The notes under the pieces: model-generated | Database searches by the model: none | Seen by the model: the letters and a program-made list of their open reading frames with translations, nothing else | What the model was told of the DNA's origin: nothing | In this document: in pieces, positions 27,501 to 42,500 of the stretch | How the letters are laid out: each line of letters starts with the position of its first letter | Position numbering within the stretch: position 1 is the stretch's first letter | Assembly (NCBI GenBank): GCA_002633005.1 | Contig: NMRA01000104.1 | Coordinates: 680,841 to 744,840 of the forward strand | Direction of reading: 5' to 3' | Length of the DNA stretch: 64,000 nt | From: Phoronis australis | Taxonomy: Eukaryota > Phoronida > Phoronidae | Translations under genes and position numbers: made by a program

Positions 27501-30500
27501 TGACTGGACTTTCAAAGTCCTTGATATTGGGACATGACTTTCCATGTCACCAGCCATAGCCAATGACAGTATACATACCATTACAGTTGGGTGATCCAGG
27601 ACAATCAGGCTTTTCACAGCCCAGTCCTGTCCATCCTGGATGACATGTACACAGGTGTAGAACAGCATCACAACCACCGTGACCACTACAGTCTCGTTTG
27701 TATAAACCAGGGCAGCCAGGGATATCACACAGGGAACCTGTTACAGCAATAGACACTGGATAACAAACTTTGGGTTGCAAACACAAAGGCATGCAAGATG
27801 AGTTAATTAAAAACATTTTATGAAACAAAAGAAAATATTTGAGATTTAGGCATAATTAGAATGGACCAACTGTTCCTAGACCAGATACTGTAATGCAAAC
27901 TGAAACAACAGATACAGAACTGGTACAGAAATTATTGAAAGTACTTGGTGTCACCTGTTCAACAGCTTGAAAAGTGAAAGTGTAGGCGACTTATATTTCA
28001 GTGATTTATTTTGCAATTCTGTCAACTGTGACTTGAAAAACACTGCGTGAAGTCAAACTCAAATTAGCCTGCCATAACTTCTATTTATGTCGCAGTCGTT
28101 GCTTTGCTGAGAGGGTTGGTCAACAGACTCTTGATGACCACAAATACAGAGATATAAAAACAATGAATGAAATAGCATATTTTCATTAAACTCTTGTTCA
28201 TAACATTCGCAACACAGGAAGTACAAGACATTAACAAACTGTTGTCAGCTTGGGTCAATGAAAAAATGTCGGCAGGCAATTGAATGTATGACGTGTGCAT
28301 TTTGCCTTCTGGTACTTTAAATTATATGACAACCATGCTATTGTATTTTTGAGTCCAAAATTGGATGAAATCTAACAAAATTTAAAATAATCTCTGATAA
28401 GTGTAGCCTACCAACTAGCTGTAACAGACATTTTTATACAACCTTGTACCTGAGTGCAATCGCAAGAGGAGTGCCTAAAATCAGTCTACTGGTTCACAAG
28501 TCACGTTAACCCCAGATCCCAAAATATAACATTAATTGTAAATAATAATTATTAAACACGGCTGAGCTTGTACAACAAAAAATGCTCAAAAGAAGCAAAA
28601 GATATCCTTGCTGAAGCCAGAGTACGCCCATCTAACTTCCCTCATTAAACATGCTCACCTTTCCATCCAGTGGCATAGTCACACTCACACTGACCATTGA
28701 TAATGCGTCCATGACCAGAGCACTCACTGTTGCAGCCAACTCCAGTCCAGCCTGGCTGACACAGACATGAGCCACTGTTGGCTGGTGTTTCCTGGCCATG
28801 CACACACGGGTCATTGCACGCTGGTCCCATCCACGGTCCTTGACAGTTGAGACAGACTGGAGGGTCACTATCAGTGCTGCAGTTACCTCGACCATGGCAG
28901 TTAGGCGTACCTGGGCAATCAGGCAGATGACAAGCGACACCTCTCCAACCAGGGCGACAACTGCACTCCATCAACTCACTGTTACAGTCACCATGACCGG
29001 AGCAGTCCAAGAAAGTGCCAGCATGAGGGCAACTGCGTATGTGACAGTAGCGCCCTCTCCAGCCCACCATTGGGTCACAGTAACATTCATTGTTTTGGTC
29101 ACAAACCCCATGTGTAGAACACTCCACGTTGCATCCCTTACCATGGTGGCATGTGGTGTTACACACGCACACATTATCCTCATTGGATGATCCATACACA
29201 CAGGGGTCACCACATGCTGGGCCTGACCAGCCGGCGATACAGTGTTCACATCGTGGGGGGTCAACATTGGGGTTACAGTAGCCATGGTTGTAGCAGTTGG
29301 GGGTACCAGGGCAGTCTGGGGCAGCGCAGTCACGGCCTGACAGGGAAACAATGCAATGAAAAGTTGAGTGGACATTCAATAATCAACAGGTTTCAATATA
29401 ATACAAAATTATACAATATCTGAAATTAAACATGACAATAAAGAACATCTCACAAAAAGTACACAAGTCAGTATTTTGACAGACACGTGACAAAACTTTA
29501 GTGACCACCCTTCTAAGCATTGGAACACTGTGATTTCACAAGCGTGTTCAATAAGGCTGCAACACGCGAGTGCCAGGAGCGATCACTTTCTTAAGCAAAT
29601 TTGGCGAGTACTCATGAGCGTAGGCTAGTGCTCGCGATCACTCTCAATAGCTATAGTTTACTTAGAAATAAAAAATATTAAAATATTTGATGTGATTTCT
29701 TTGAGCAATGCCAATCATTCAACGATATTGGGTCGAAGTACATCACAATACGTACAAGATAGTTGGATCTAATTACCATAAAGTTGGTAACAGACTGAAA
29801 TAAATAATATTTAATTCAATGGCGTGTGTATGCTTCATTTCAATTACTGAAGTGAGTGGATGTTGTCGTAAACGAGTTCTCACTTTACGGTGGGTGCATG
29901 CATGCTCTATTGAACAGGCCTCTAATTTACCAATTTCCCTTGGTTTCAAAATTGTAATTTGCAGAGTATGATGAACATGATATAGAGTACTTCTTACCAG
30001 CCCATCCTGGAACACAGTAGCACTGATGTGTGGCCGCATTGCAGATACCATGGCCAGTACAGTCCTGAGTGACGCCTGGACAGCCTGGTCGAGAACACAG
30101 AGAACCACGCCATGACTCATCACACTGACATTGTCCATTCAAACATTGACCATGACCATGACACATTGACTGACAGTGAGGTCCATGGTAGCAGCTGTCA
30201 CATAGACACTGACTGTTGGAGCATGAACCATGTCCACCGCACAGCATCTCACAGTTAGTTCCAGTGTAGCATGGCTTACACAGACATTCACCATCTACAC
30301 TGCATGTTCCATGTCCATTGCATGTAGTCGAGGGGTCACATTCGTGTTCACAGTGGTAGCCAACGTATCCCACATCACAGGCACAAGAACCTTGATGGTC
30401 ACAGAAACCATGACTGTTACACGTGCTATGGCGACCACAGAGGTACTGACAGTTGAAGCCGACATAATCGCTGTGACATGAGCAGGTTCCATTGGCGAGT

Positions 30501-33500
30501 CGGATTCCATTGCCAAAGCAACGTTCATCGTAGTGACAAAGTGTACCAGATGATCCACGTCCAGCACCAGTACTTGAACCTGTGAAATATCAACATTATT
30601 CAAAGAAAAAATGTACTGACAGTATGGCTGCCAATAATGGCATGAAGCTGTTCCTACTGTGATTACTAAATCGTTTAATACTAAATGGTCAGCACATACA
30701 CACTAATATCACAACAATAGAAACTGAACATACCTCCATTCACTGACAGGTGATAATTCAGTACTTTCTGCGTATATACAGCTGAGACAGTTCGCAGACG
30801 ACCACCACCACCACCTCCACCATAGTGGTTACAGCAGCAGCCGCCGCCTATACATCTACCACAGCAGTCCCAACCAGAGGAGCCCCCATGGGCTGCTAAC
30901 CACCCCCAGCCTGGTAAGGAATGAGAGATAATACTCCATTAATGGTGCTTACAAACAGGTAGATGTAAAAGTGATGTTTTTGGCAGTGTCAAATCTGCAT
31001 GCATCACTGATTTCATGTATATTATCATAACGCACTCAAGAATCCCACAACAAAGTCTTAGACAAACTGAATAAAGGGGTAGCAATGCACCAAAATTTAC
31101 CATTCTGAATTCATTCATGTAATGTGATAGAGTACAACAGGACATGGGTGCCATTCAAGTGATGAAAATTTTAAAACAAAACATACCCTCAATGCGCAGT
31201 CCATCGGTCCAGATGGTGCCACCACTTCCACCACCACCAGCACCTACACCATTAGCTCCATGTGCAGTGACACGCCCTTCCAACTCCACCAGCTCATTGC
31301 CTACAACTCTATACAGTCCACCGCCACCCCCTCCATTGTTGCCATGACAGTGACCGCCACCACTTCCAACATGAACAGGAAGACACTGGTTTCCATACAC
31401 TGGGCCTCTTCTAGACTGACATCCAGACACTCTGCTACCGGTGCCATGTCCACCTTGACCCCCGTAACCAGCACCAATACCACCACCGCAGGAGCCCTCA
31501 GTCCCAGGCCCAGAATAACCAGGGTAACCTTTGTGGTCACTTTCAATCAAGCTGGCTTTCTCAGATTTAAAAAATGAACACCAAACAGATAATGTATCAG
31601 TAATCCTGACTTTTCCTCGGTGGTCCAAGTCAAATCGCGACACAAACAAGGATAATCCATCCGAAACAATTCTTGCAGATGCACCGTATGTTAACAACTG
31701 GGCATTATCAACAATGGTTATGCTGGACAAGATGTATGAACCATGAGACGAGGTGTTGCTGTTAGTTGTGCCAGACTTGTGCAAAGAGAGAACTCCTTTC
31801 AAATATAGATCTTTAACACGATACAGGTGTCCTTTTATCTCCATATTCCGAAGAACATAAAATATGGGTGGTACAGTAAGATGGCCATTATTGTTAATGC
31901 GTATGTTGACCAGGGGATATGCATAACCTGCCTCTGGCCCAACATGTACTCTTGTGGAGGATAGAATTTCTACAAGTCCAGAACCATCCCCGCCAAGTAC
32001 ACTGATGGACACGTTTGTAGTCTGTAAATTAAACAGATTACAATTAATATTTTGCACTTAAAAATATAACCACTGTCACAGACTGACCGGATGACAAGGG
32101 AAATTGAAGAGGTACGCATTTGAGAACGGCAAAACCTTTTTTGGTTGATGATTTCGACGTCAGTTTTTGGTGACCTCAGATTTCCTTTTACAATCTGGGA
32201 TTTAAACTAGTCACCAGATGCAACTTGGCGTCAAGTTAAGTAAGTGTAAAGCATTGAACATAGTAAGTGGCAGTGTACACAAGTCAAGTCACCCCCACTG
32301 TGTTGCACAGACCGTTTAAACAATATAGGCTGGGGCGTATCAACAAACCTATAGCAGTTGTAATGCGCAATTTTAAATTTTCTTTACTTTTGTCATAGTT
32401 CAACACTTTTATCACTCAAACAATGAAAAGGCAGTCAATTTTTAATGACAGATAGAGTTTCTAGAGTCTGCAATATCAAAATTGCTTGGGAAATAATGTT
32501 GCCATAAACACGTAGCAGTTATCACGGACAGTCATCTCTGCTCCTCAATACACAAAAAAGTCCCAACTGGTGTAGAAGCATTCATAGTTGCCACTTTGGA
32601 AAAAGATGGCAGTTCCTAGGGAGCTCTCTGTCTGCAGTGACCCCCATGACTTATAAGTCTCTTAAGTTTAAAAATTTACACCTCACTCACCCCAATCACC
32701 TGTTGACAATACATTGCCATAGATTTTGTAAGAGCAATACAATAAAGCTAATCTGTGTGGAAATAATTACAGGCACACTATTTTCCAACAAAGATTTACA
32801 CACTCCGTGAACTTGGGCATGTATTTATGAATAGGCTTAACTTGCTGTTTGGCTGGGGTTAACCTTGCTGTCCCCAGAATTCCTTTGACAAAAGTACTCC
32901 CTCTTGCCTAGTCTTGGTGTAGCAGTGTCTGCCATGTTTTCTATATGCAAGTAGGTAGTCACCTTATTCAGTTAAGTAGGCTGACCTTACAACCTTCATA
33001 AGCAGCACGCAGTGAAGGACTTTCAGACTGGTGTTGACATTCTTGACGACGAATAAATTGAAAAATAAAATAACACGTTCCCACGAATCTCTGAAAGTGT
33101 CGGTCTTGTGTAACTATATTCACATTTTTTGAAATGCAGTTAATGAGCAGAAAATTCTTAATCACAACTACAGGGTGATCGTGGGTCAAAAAGAAACGCC
33201 TAGAAACTTAGTAAACCTCCTTAAACAAGGAACATACCTGAGTTCTGAAACAAGCCCGGGCAGTCAGGTAGACCTCATCTAGAATGAATGAAGTTGCATC
33301 ATTCACATAGACCGGATTGTCACAAGTGTTCACTCCTCCTCTGTTGCTGTTATCTAGATACAACTTCCTAACATTAGCTGCGCCATCACTGCGCTGGACT
33401 AGAACAGTACCAGGAGAGCCATGATGGGATGAGGCCCGTTGGTACCCAGTTCCACCAACTGCCTGCAATGTCACTGTCAGATCACTGGTGTCAAACAGAA

Positions 33501-36500
33501 AGACTGAGATACGACCTCCACTCCCAGCTCCATTTCCACCTACAAGCACACACACACATCCTTTTAGAAGTAACCTTGGCAAATAAAAAACTAAAACATG
33601 TAATATCTGGCTGCTTTTATAAAGGATATCAAAAAATTCACACAATATACAAGATCTGTTACGAAAAAAATGAGCCAACAAAATGTAGAACAAATCAAGA
33701 ATGTGGTTTGACAGAGAATGCTACAATTACAAGTTACGTATTAGTACATTAGGCATTTAAGAACAGAAGATATGGAACGGATGAAAATCTGGTTGAATGC
33801 AAAGAATACAACTGGAGGTATATAAAATTAATCAAACCAAAACAAAACAAAAATCTTTCAAAAAGACTAACCAAATCATTGTGAGACTCAACTGTGAACT
33901 ATGAGGAACCTAGCACAGGTAAAAATTGACCTTTGAATGGTGATGGTCCCATGGTTGGAGTGAACACAACAGTCCATTGAATTCACATCCTACTGCTTGG
34001 GTTGCTTCTTCACCTGTGTAATCCTCTAATGACACTTCATTACGCCATAAAACTAATTGGCAGGTGAGCCTAGCCAGCTGGCTCTGAGTGGTGTTGAAAT
34101 GGAATGGGGTAATTGAAACTCGGGCTTCAGTTCACAAAGTTACCAGAGGTTTTGGCTTGAATTCTCACCTGTACTAGGTCCCTCATGAACATCAACAAAC
34201 AACTTTAGAGCCTGGTGAAAGGCAATAATCAAAAGAAGTTATCAAGCATTACACACACACACAAACACACTTGATAAAACAAATAAAGACATTTTTTGTG
34301 TTCTTATCTCAGACTGGATATTATGATGTTTTTTTCTCACACTTCCACATCCATATTGAACATTTTATTCTCCAACTTGTACAATTTGGATGAAACTTGG
34401 TATATTATGGATGCTTAGTCAGCTTTTCATAAAATAATATAAAAATTGAAGATGTGTTTGGAAGAAATACGTAAAGCTGGTGGACATGACAGTATTGGAT
34501 ACATCAATTACCAAATGTCAAATCAAAATGCGAGACTGGTTTTGTTGTCTTTAATCGACTTTAGAATAGCATTCATTCAACTAAGTCTGGGAAAATGTAC
34601 GAAAATCTAAACAGTATGTATGAAACATGCAAAATATGGTCTCTTGCTGAATAGGGATGGTTATCTAAAAGATTTCTTCTAGGCTGGGTGTTCGTCAAGG
34701 GTGTCAAGTGTCAATGTGCTTGGTATATTTTATGTATTTGTAATGTGGGTCGGAGACATGTTACTTATTCATAAAGCCCAAGTTGAGAACACCATCAATA
34801 CTGACTCATTAGTACCTTTAGTTTTCAGGGCTTGGAATGACCAATGACAAAAAACGCGGAAACTTTTACGGCCCAAATCATGCCCGATAACCAGCCTTTG
34901 AAATGGTCCGCGACAAAAATCGGGAGGACTAAAAACACCATCAGTAGCATGCGTCTGCGTCCTTTTCGCTCGCCCGTCCACTCCCAACCCACACAAATTT
35001 GGCTGCAGAGCGATAGTATTTGTCGCCGCGCTTTGATAACACGAGCCGCCATTGAAAATCACACCACGCTTTACCCAGATGCCCCGGCAATGTTGACAAT
35101 TTACGTTCCTCCGAAACATAAAGACTTCCGCTTTCCGAGGTGAACGTCGTCTGCAACGCCGCGGTAAGAAAGGAATTTGCCGCGGAAATTTCATATCAAA
35201 TCCGATTTTTTTACGCGGAAATATTATAAAAAAGCGGAAAGCACATTTCAAAAAAGCGGAAATCCGCGTTTCCGCGGAAAATTCCAAGCCCTGAGTTTTG
35301 ACATCCCATTTGGGAGTCACACATCACATAGCCACAGCCACACAATAAAACCATTTTGTTTACCGTAAATTACAGGATTGTTTCGAACCAGTACTCTAGC
35401 TGGAGCATTCCCACCATTCGACCGAATTACACCATAGCCTCTTAGTGTCAATGCTTGCACATAGATGGAGCCACCACTGCCTCCCCCGCTTGGAGATGTA
35501 GTGCTGCCAGTCATACCATTGGTTGAAATCAAGCCATTCACCTCGAGTTTCTAAACAAGATTCAAATTACTGATGTGCAAATTTCACTTACTTAATACTA
35601 AAAGTATGTCATCTTTTTATTATGAGGCTGTTCATAAGTGACTACAAACTCAGTGACCATCACAAAAACCAACTGTTTGCCACTTAAAGATATGAAATTG
35701 GTCTCACATTAGATAATTTCTGGACTAAGAAACAAGTGACAGTTCGAGAATGCTCTACATGTTGGCTAGTCACAGCAGGTAGTTTTAAATAGTGAGCAAG
35801 GTTTTAAATAATTAATAAATTACTATCAGTTCTATGAAAACCAAGATGGCGATTCTCATCAAAGTAATGTCAGACTAAATTGTGAAGCACACAAAGATTG
35901 ATCCAGAAGTTGTCTGAAAAATGAATAGCAAGACGAGCGAGTTCCAATCATATTGAAAGTTGAAAAAAGAATATATAATTTAATTTCCCATACACCAACT
36001 TCAATAACACAGAACCTTATGTTGGAGCCTATTCCTTCCATAAATATGGACTCCTCAACCTGTAAAACAGTCAACATCAATTTCAAAAAGGTGTATAATT
36101 TATGTAGTTACTCTACTCACCAAAGAAGCCCGTATGGCCAAACTAGAGCCACCTGCACCCCCGGCACCTCCTCCACTTCCCGGCTGTTGTGGCATAGACC
36201 ACGAACCATATGGTACACCACCAGAAGGCGCCACAGCATGACCTGTCCAGCCAGCCCCACCTGCATTGGAAAACGAATTACATAAAATGACGAACACACA
36301 AACTTAAAAATTAGTCAGAAAAATCAAATGCAAAATAATTTGCTTAAAAGATCTACAGTTGGTGAAATGTGAATTCAGCAGAGATTATGTAAGCGTGGAG
36401 AGTAAGACTGGCCAGGGCAGGGGAGTAGGCAGGAAGGGAAGAATGGTGAAATTGGGGAATTCAGCAAGGAAAAATAATGCAAGTACATTTCCGGAAAAAT

Positions 36501-39500
36501 GTTCAAGCCCAAACCAATTTGGATAAAACAATTGCGTTGAAATGTGACTATCTAAAAATTTTTCAGACTGTCGTATGTTGAAATTACAAAATTTTCACTT
36601 CATTTAAATTTAGTAACAAAACATAGCATCACTAACTGGAAATTTCTAAGAACCGAATAAGTCAGTCAAGAAGGCTTTCTTGACAATCATAACTTACCTG
36701 ATGATGCATAACCAGCACCTGATGCCACAGATCCGTGTACAGACCCCTTGCCAGGCCCTTGCCCAGCGCCATAGCCATGTCCGTCCCCAACAACATTGCC
36801 TCCAGATTCAACCACCATATCAGAACACTCAACCGTGACACGCATGGAATTCATGTTCAACCTGCCCCCTTTCTTGATGGTCAACATTCCAGCATCGATC
36901 ACTGGATGTCTAGGATTCATGTCAATAGTAAAGTGCCCCAAATTGTTAATGGTTAGCTCACCAATGGTGAACTTGCCTGGACTGTACTGTGTGTTCCACT
37001 GGTCCCAACTCATGACCTCTTTGCTAGTGTGTGCAGTGCCATGCATTGTAAACTCCCCATTACGTTCTACAAACATTTCCTCCACACCAGTCAGTCGACC
37101 TTCCAACACCACTTTCTCTGCCAGAATGTAGACAGTTGTTGGCAAGACCAGATCACCTCCCACATCCACATGGAAGCCACAGGGAGCATCAAGATAAGTA
37201 TGAGTCGAATTAACAAAGTGTACTGTCAACCGCTGCCTAGTCTTTACCCTGACAAACCCTTTCTTGTTTCCAGTGAGCTCATGAACAACAACAGAAACGT
37301 TATCAGAACCAGTAGGATGATAAAAATGAACGTAAGAATAGCCTTCCACTTGAACTTCATCAAATTCATAGAACTCTGTATTATTTTCCATCACCATTGC
37401 AGGATTGGTTACTGAAATGTTCCCATTGTCAATTTTCAGCTTGGCATGTTCAGGTTTGAAATATGAAGCATTAAACTGTGGGTTGTATTTGAGTTCCCTG
37501 TACTGAGGCCCTCGTCTGCTCTCATACTTGTATACAGTCCCAGGACCACCAGGCAAATGTCCTTGACCTCCTTTGGATGAGAAGATACCGCCATAATTGT
37601 TTTCATGGTTAATGTGAACGCCAATTCGGCCGCCACCACCCCCTCCTCCACCTGAGCCTACAACAAAATGCAGAGCTAGTTGAATTCTTAATCCCTAAAG
37701 CAGGCCTCAGAGATAAAATCAAAACACTAAATAACAGATAACAGTGGTACGTGAAAGTATGTTATGCACAGAATTACCTTAAGTCTGGTAAATAAAATAC
37801 TTTTATTTCATCAATAATGGAAATGACCTTATGTAATAACTTACTGTGTCCAGTGCCACCGTCTACGTCAATGTGTCCATGTCCAGTCATATTGGTAGCC
37901 TCTATCAGAACGCTACCCCCACTTCCTCCTCCAGAGGTCACTACATGTCCAGCTGAACCGGTAGCAACAATACGGCCATTCAGATGAAACAGCTTGCCCA
38001 CCTTGATGTTCACAAATCCACCACCACTACCGCCGTCTCCATTGGTGCCATGTCCACCACCACTGCCAAGGTGAGTCGGAGTGTATACGGAGCCATAAGC
38101 TTGGTGAGTCCCCGACCCACCACCAACACCGCCATAACTTCCACCAGAACCAGAGATACCCGCACCAGGACCCATGTCACTAGCATATCCAGTACCGATT
38201 AAGTTAATAACAGCTTCACTTTCCAGATCAGCATCACCAACTTCAATGAAACCATGGTTCATAAATATTGCGCCTTGATACTTAATTTCCATAAATGATG
38301 CAGTAACTGTCAAGTCTGACGTGATCCTCCTCAGCTCCAGCAAGCCGTTCCTTTTGATTACACTTACAGGGAATGTTATGTTTCCTTCTGTTGTCATGAA
38401 GATGTATGTACCATTTTCTGTGAGTGATGTTTGTGTTGTTGAAGACACGGTGATGGAAGCTGCGGATTCAACAAACAATCTATGAATTCCCGTTACCATT
38501 CCAGACAAGGTAGAGTTAACACCGTGAATATGGGTTTCAGCCGGGAAGACGATCTCTGAGCCATAATCAGTGATATAACTACAAGGTGCTTCTGTAACAT
38601 TAGACACAGATTCTACAACTTCCACATAAAGTGTCTGGTTGTTTCTTAAGTGCAGCTGACCAGTTTTGTCACCAATAAATCTGTGGACAACAGCGGTTAC
38701 TTGACTTCCATTTGGATGATATATCAAAAGTCTGGACGCTCCTGTCAGTTCCATTTCATCAAACTCAAAGGAAAGAGCTTTGCCTTCAATGATCATAGAT
38801 GCACCAGGAACTTGATGGCCTTCATTGTCAATGTGGATGTACTTGTGATCAACTTCAAAGAAGGTCTCATTACTATCTTTCATGTACTTCAGTTGTCGGT
38901 ACTGCAGTGGCCTCAAGTTTTCTTCTACGTAGATGATACCAGCAGCGGCACCTGTATTATCACCATACTGACCGGATCCACTACCACCACGGTCAATGAA
39001 AGATCCACCATATGAATAATGCCATCGGCAGTGAATGGCAGCATGCCCTCCAGCACCGCCACCTCCTCTACCATATCCAAACCCACCCATGACATTGACT
39101 GCACCATGACCAGTCATGTTGGTAGTCTTCAAAAGGACACTCCCACCACTGCCACCAGCAGCATTAGAGCCACTGCCATTTGAACCTCTCAAACTAAGAA
39201 CCCCATTGAGTTCGATGTTATGAGCAATATCCCAGAGAAGAGTTCCACCGCCAGAGCCACCAGTACCTCCGCCATTACCACCTCCACTTCCGGACTCAGT
39301 TGGATTCACAACACTGCCATATGGAGTCTGTAAGATATGTGTGTTCCAGCCACCACCTTCTCCACCATGGCTCGCCCCATATCCATACGCACCAACAGTA
39401 TAACCCTGGCCAAGTCCTGACTCTGGACCATGTCCCTTGCCATCAAAATGCAGTGTTCCCTGGCTTTCAATCCATACAAAGCTGTTCTGAATGTGAGCAT

Positions 39501-42500
39501 GGTTCATGTACAGTTCACCTTGGTATTTGACTCGCAATTCACTGGACTCGACTTTTAAGTCTGCTTTGATCTTCTCGAATCCTGCTACGCCTCCATATTT
39601 AACAGTAATTGTATCAAACAAGAAGTTTCCTGGTTTTGTAATTTGCACATAGGTTCCATTTTCTATGAGTGCAGTGTCGCAGGTAGAGTAGAAAGTCGCC
39701 CAAGACTGGTCTTCTATGTACAGATGTCGTACTCCAGTAATGCGACCTGCCAATGAACTGTTGGTGCCATGAATGTGGAACTCTTCAGGCAGCACTATCT
39801 CAGCACCATCGTCAATAATATAACTACAAGGCGCCTCTGTTCTATTCGAGACAGATTCCTTCACTTCAACAAAAACAGTCTGATTTGGTCGTAGGTGTAA
39901 TTGTCCAGTTCGATCTCCTATAAATAAGTGGACGGTAACAAATACATTGGTTTCATTTGATGGATGGTACACCAGAAGTCTTGCTGAGCCAGTTAACTCC
40001 ATTTCATCAAATTCATAATCAAAACGATGTGGCTCCATAATCACTGAAGGTGGCGGTGTATATTTGAGCTGATTGTCAATGTGAACATATGTATGGTCAA
40101 CAGCAAGGAATGTAGTGTTCAGCGTTTTGTCATACTTCTTGTGGCGATATTCTAATTCCCGGAAGTTCTCTTCCTTGTAAGTTGTGCCACCTGCACCTCC
40201 ATGTGATCTTACAAAGCTCTTCATGTTTGACTGAGTTGGATCCAGGGCAGCGCCACCGTCACCACCAAAGCTGGTAAATTTGCCTCCATACTGGTATCTC
40301 CACCGACAATGAATACCAATTCTACCCCCAGCACCACCACCTCCTTTGCCAAATCCTTTTCCACCGTTAACAGCAATTTCGCCATGACCTGTAATGTTTG
40401 TTGTCTCAACCAGTACACCCCCTCCACTGCCTCCTCCGGAGTTCCCACCACTGCCATCAGTTCCTCGGAGTGCCAGGAGACCATTGAGCTCTAGTCTGTT
40501 GGCTACTTGCCAGAGCAGATAGCCACCACCCCTCCCACCCTGTCCACCACCATTACCACCTCCACTGCCCTCTGACAATGGAGAATATACAGAATCATAG
40601 GGCTGACCACCATACAGAGGCCCTGGGCCACCACCGTAACCTCCATGCCCAGCACCAGTACCAGTGCCACCAGACAGAGTACTACCAGCACCAGCACCCT
40701 GTTCAGGCTTCCCACCAGAACCATCTAAGTGAAATACACCCTCACTTTCAATCCATGCAAAAGATGAAAAGATGTTCACTTTATTCATGAATAGTTCTCC
40801 CTGGTACTTAACCGTCAGTTCTGCCGATGTAATGCTCATAGGGTGAGTGATATGCTGGAATTCAGCCTTAGAGTTTCTCTCAACAGTAATTGTAGCAAAA
40901 GTGAAATTGCCAGGTTGTGTTATTCTAGTATAAGTTCCATTCTCTAGCAGTGCTGTTTGAGCTGAAGCCAAAAACACTACATCTCCCCCACTAGCAATAT
41001 ATAAATCTTGTACTCCTGTCACCAGGCCAGCCAGCCATGTTCGAGTACCAAGAATGTTCACAATATCTGGCAACACAATTTCAGCACCTTGGTCTATCCG
41101 CCAACTACACGGGGCCACTGTCTCATTGCTTACAGATTCCACAACCTCAACATATATGGTCTGATTGGATCTCAGATGGAACATCCCTGTTCTGTCTCCA
41201 AGGAATGAATGGATGACCACCGTGACACTAGACATGTTTGATGGATACGCGATTCTTATGTTGGAATGTCTTGTTATATGAGCCTCGTCAAGTTCATAGT
41301 GTGAGTCCTCACCAGCCATCAGCTCAGTATATAACCATGGCTCCTGATGACGTCTGTAGGTGTCAATATCTCTGTCCTCATTGTCCACCTGAAGATACGA
41401 ATGTGCCGTAGCTGTATACGTCTTGTTAGTCTTCTTGTCATACTTAATGTCAGCATACTGCGGACCCCTTGCTGTTTCTGCCTTATACACAGTGCCGGCG
41501 GCTCCACTGGGATAGTTCCTAGGACCCATGCCACCAACAGCTTTGTACCAGCCCGCGAAGGAGTTCTTGAAGTGAACAACAATGGCCATTCTGCCACCAG
41601 CTCCCCCACCTCCTCCAGACGAGTGGCCACCATTGACGTCGAGTTCACCATATCCAGTAAAGTTTAGAGTCTCAATCACAATACTACCACCACTGCCACC
41701 ACCTAAAACAAGAGCAAGAAAAACAGTCTGTCTCTGATCACAAATGAAGAAGTGGTACTATAACAAATGAACATTCGTCTCATTTTAAGGAACTACCATC
41801 ATGATCCTACTTGATCTCTTGTTCCTGTTCAACAAGGGTAAAACCTTGCAAAATCAAACATTCGTCAAAGTGAAAGACAAGTATTTTGCCCAGCACCAAT
41901 CTGTCATTGAATAGCAAAATGGCTGCCACTGAAGTGTTCAGTCGCCTAGGCAGGAATGTAGAATTATGGAAGTAAATCCACAGTTTCTGCTATGCAATCA
42001 ATGATTTCCTCCTGGAAGTGTCTCACCAGGGTCATGCGCTACAAAACGCATCCCGTAAGTAAAACTCAAGTCTGAGGAAGTAATACATGAATGATTGATC
42101 TCTATATTCTCACTTTCGGAAAAATTTAATCATCCTTTTTATTATCTTTCCACTACATCATATCAACAAATCTAATTATTTAGTTTCATGGCCCAACAGA
42201 TATTAGAAGTTCCCTGAGCAAGACTTAATACTTTTGCTCTAAACTTCGGAAGCAAATTTCTTGAAAATTTCCTGACTAGTAAAAACAAAGAGTGAACAAA
42301 TTGAGTAAATCATGGCCACAACACGAGTGAATCCCAGCTAAGTAACTGAAGATGAACTGCCATTTGACCACTATCGCTATGCCGCTATAAGCTCTTGTTT
42401 ACCTGCTCCAGCCCCCTGTCCATCTTGTCCTGCCACAGCCACACGTCCATCAATGGTCAGTGTCTTCCCATTGGTCCAGAACAAGCGACCACCACCTCGA

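Noticed and set aside
30580-30733. A boundary between two genes (glycine-rich and EGF)
   Set aside because: No stop, poly(A) signal or start is seen in this 154-bp gap, and exons 26 and 27 join in phase 1 at good splice sites.
35998-36060. Possible small exon (AG|GTTGAGGAG ... GAAGTTG|GTGTAT) between exons 22 and 23
   Set aside because: With the visible donor it is 64 bp and breaks the frame, and exon 22 joined directly to 23 already gives a normal module (RASL|KLEVNG).
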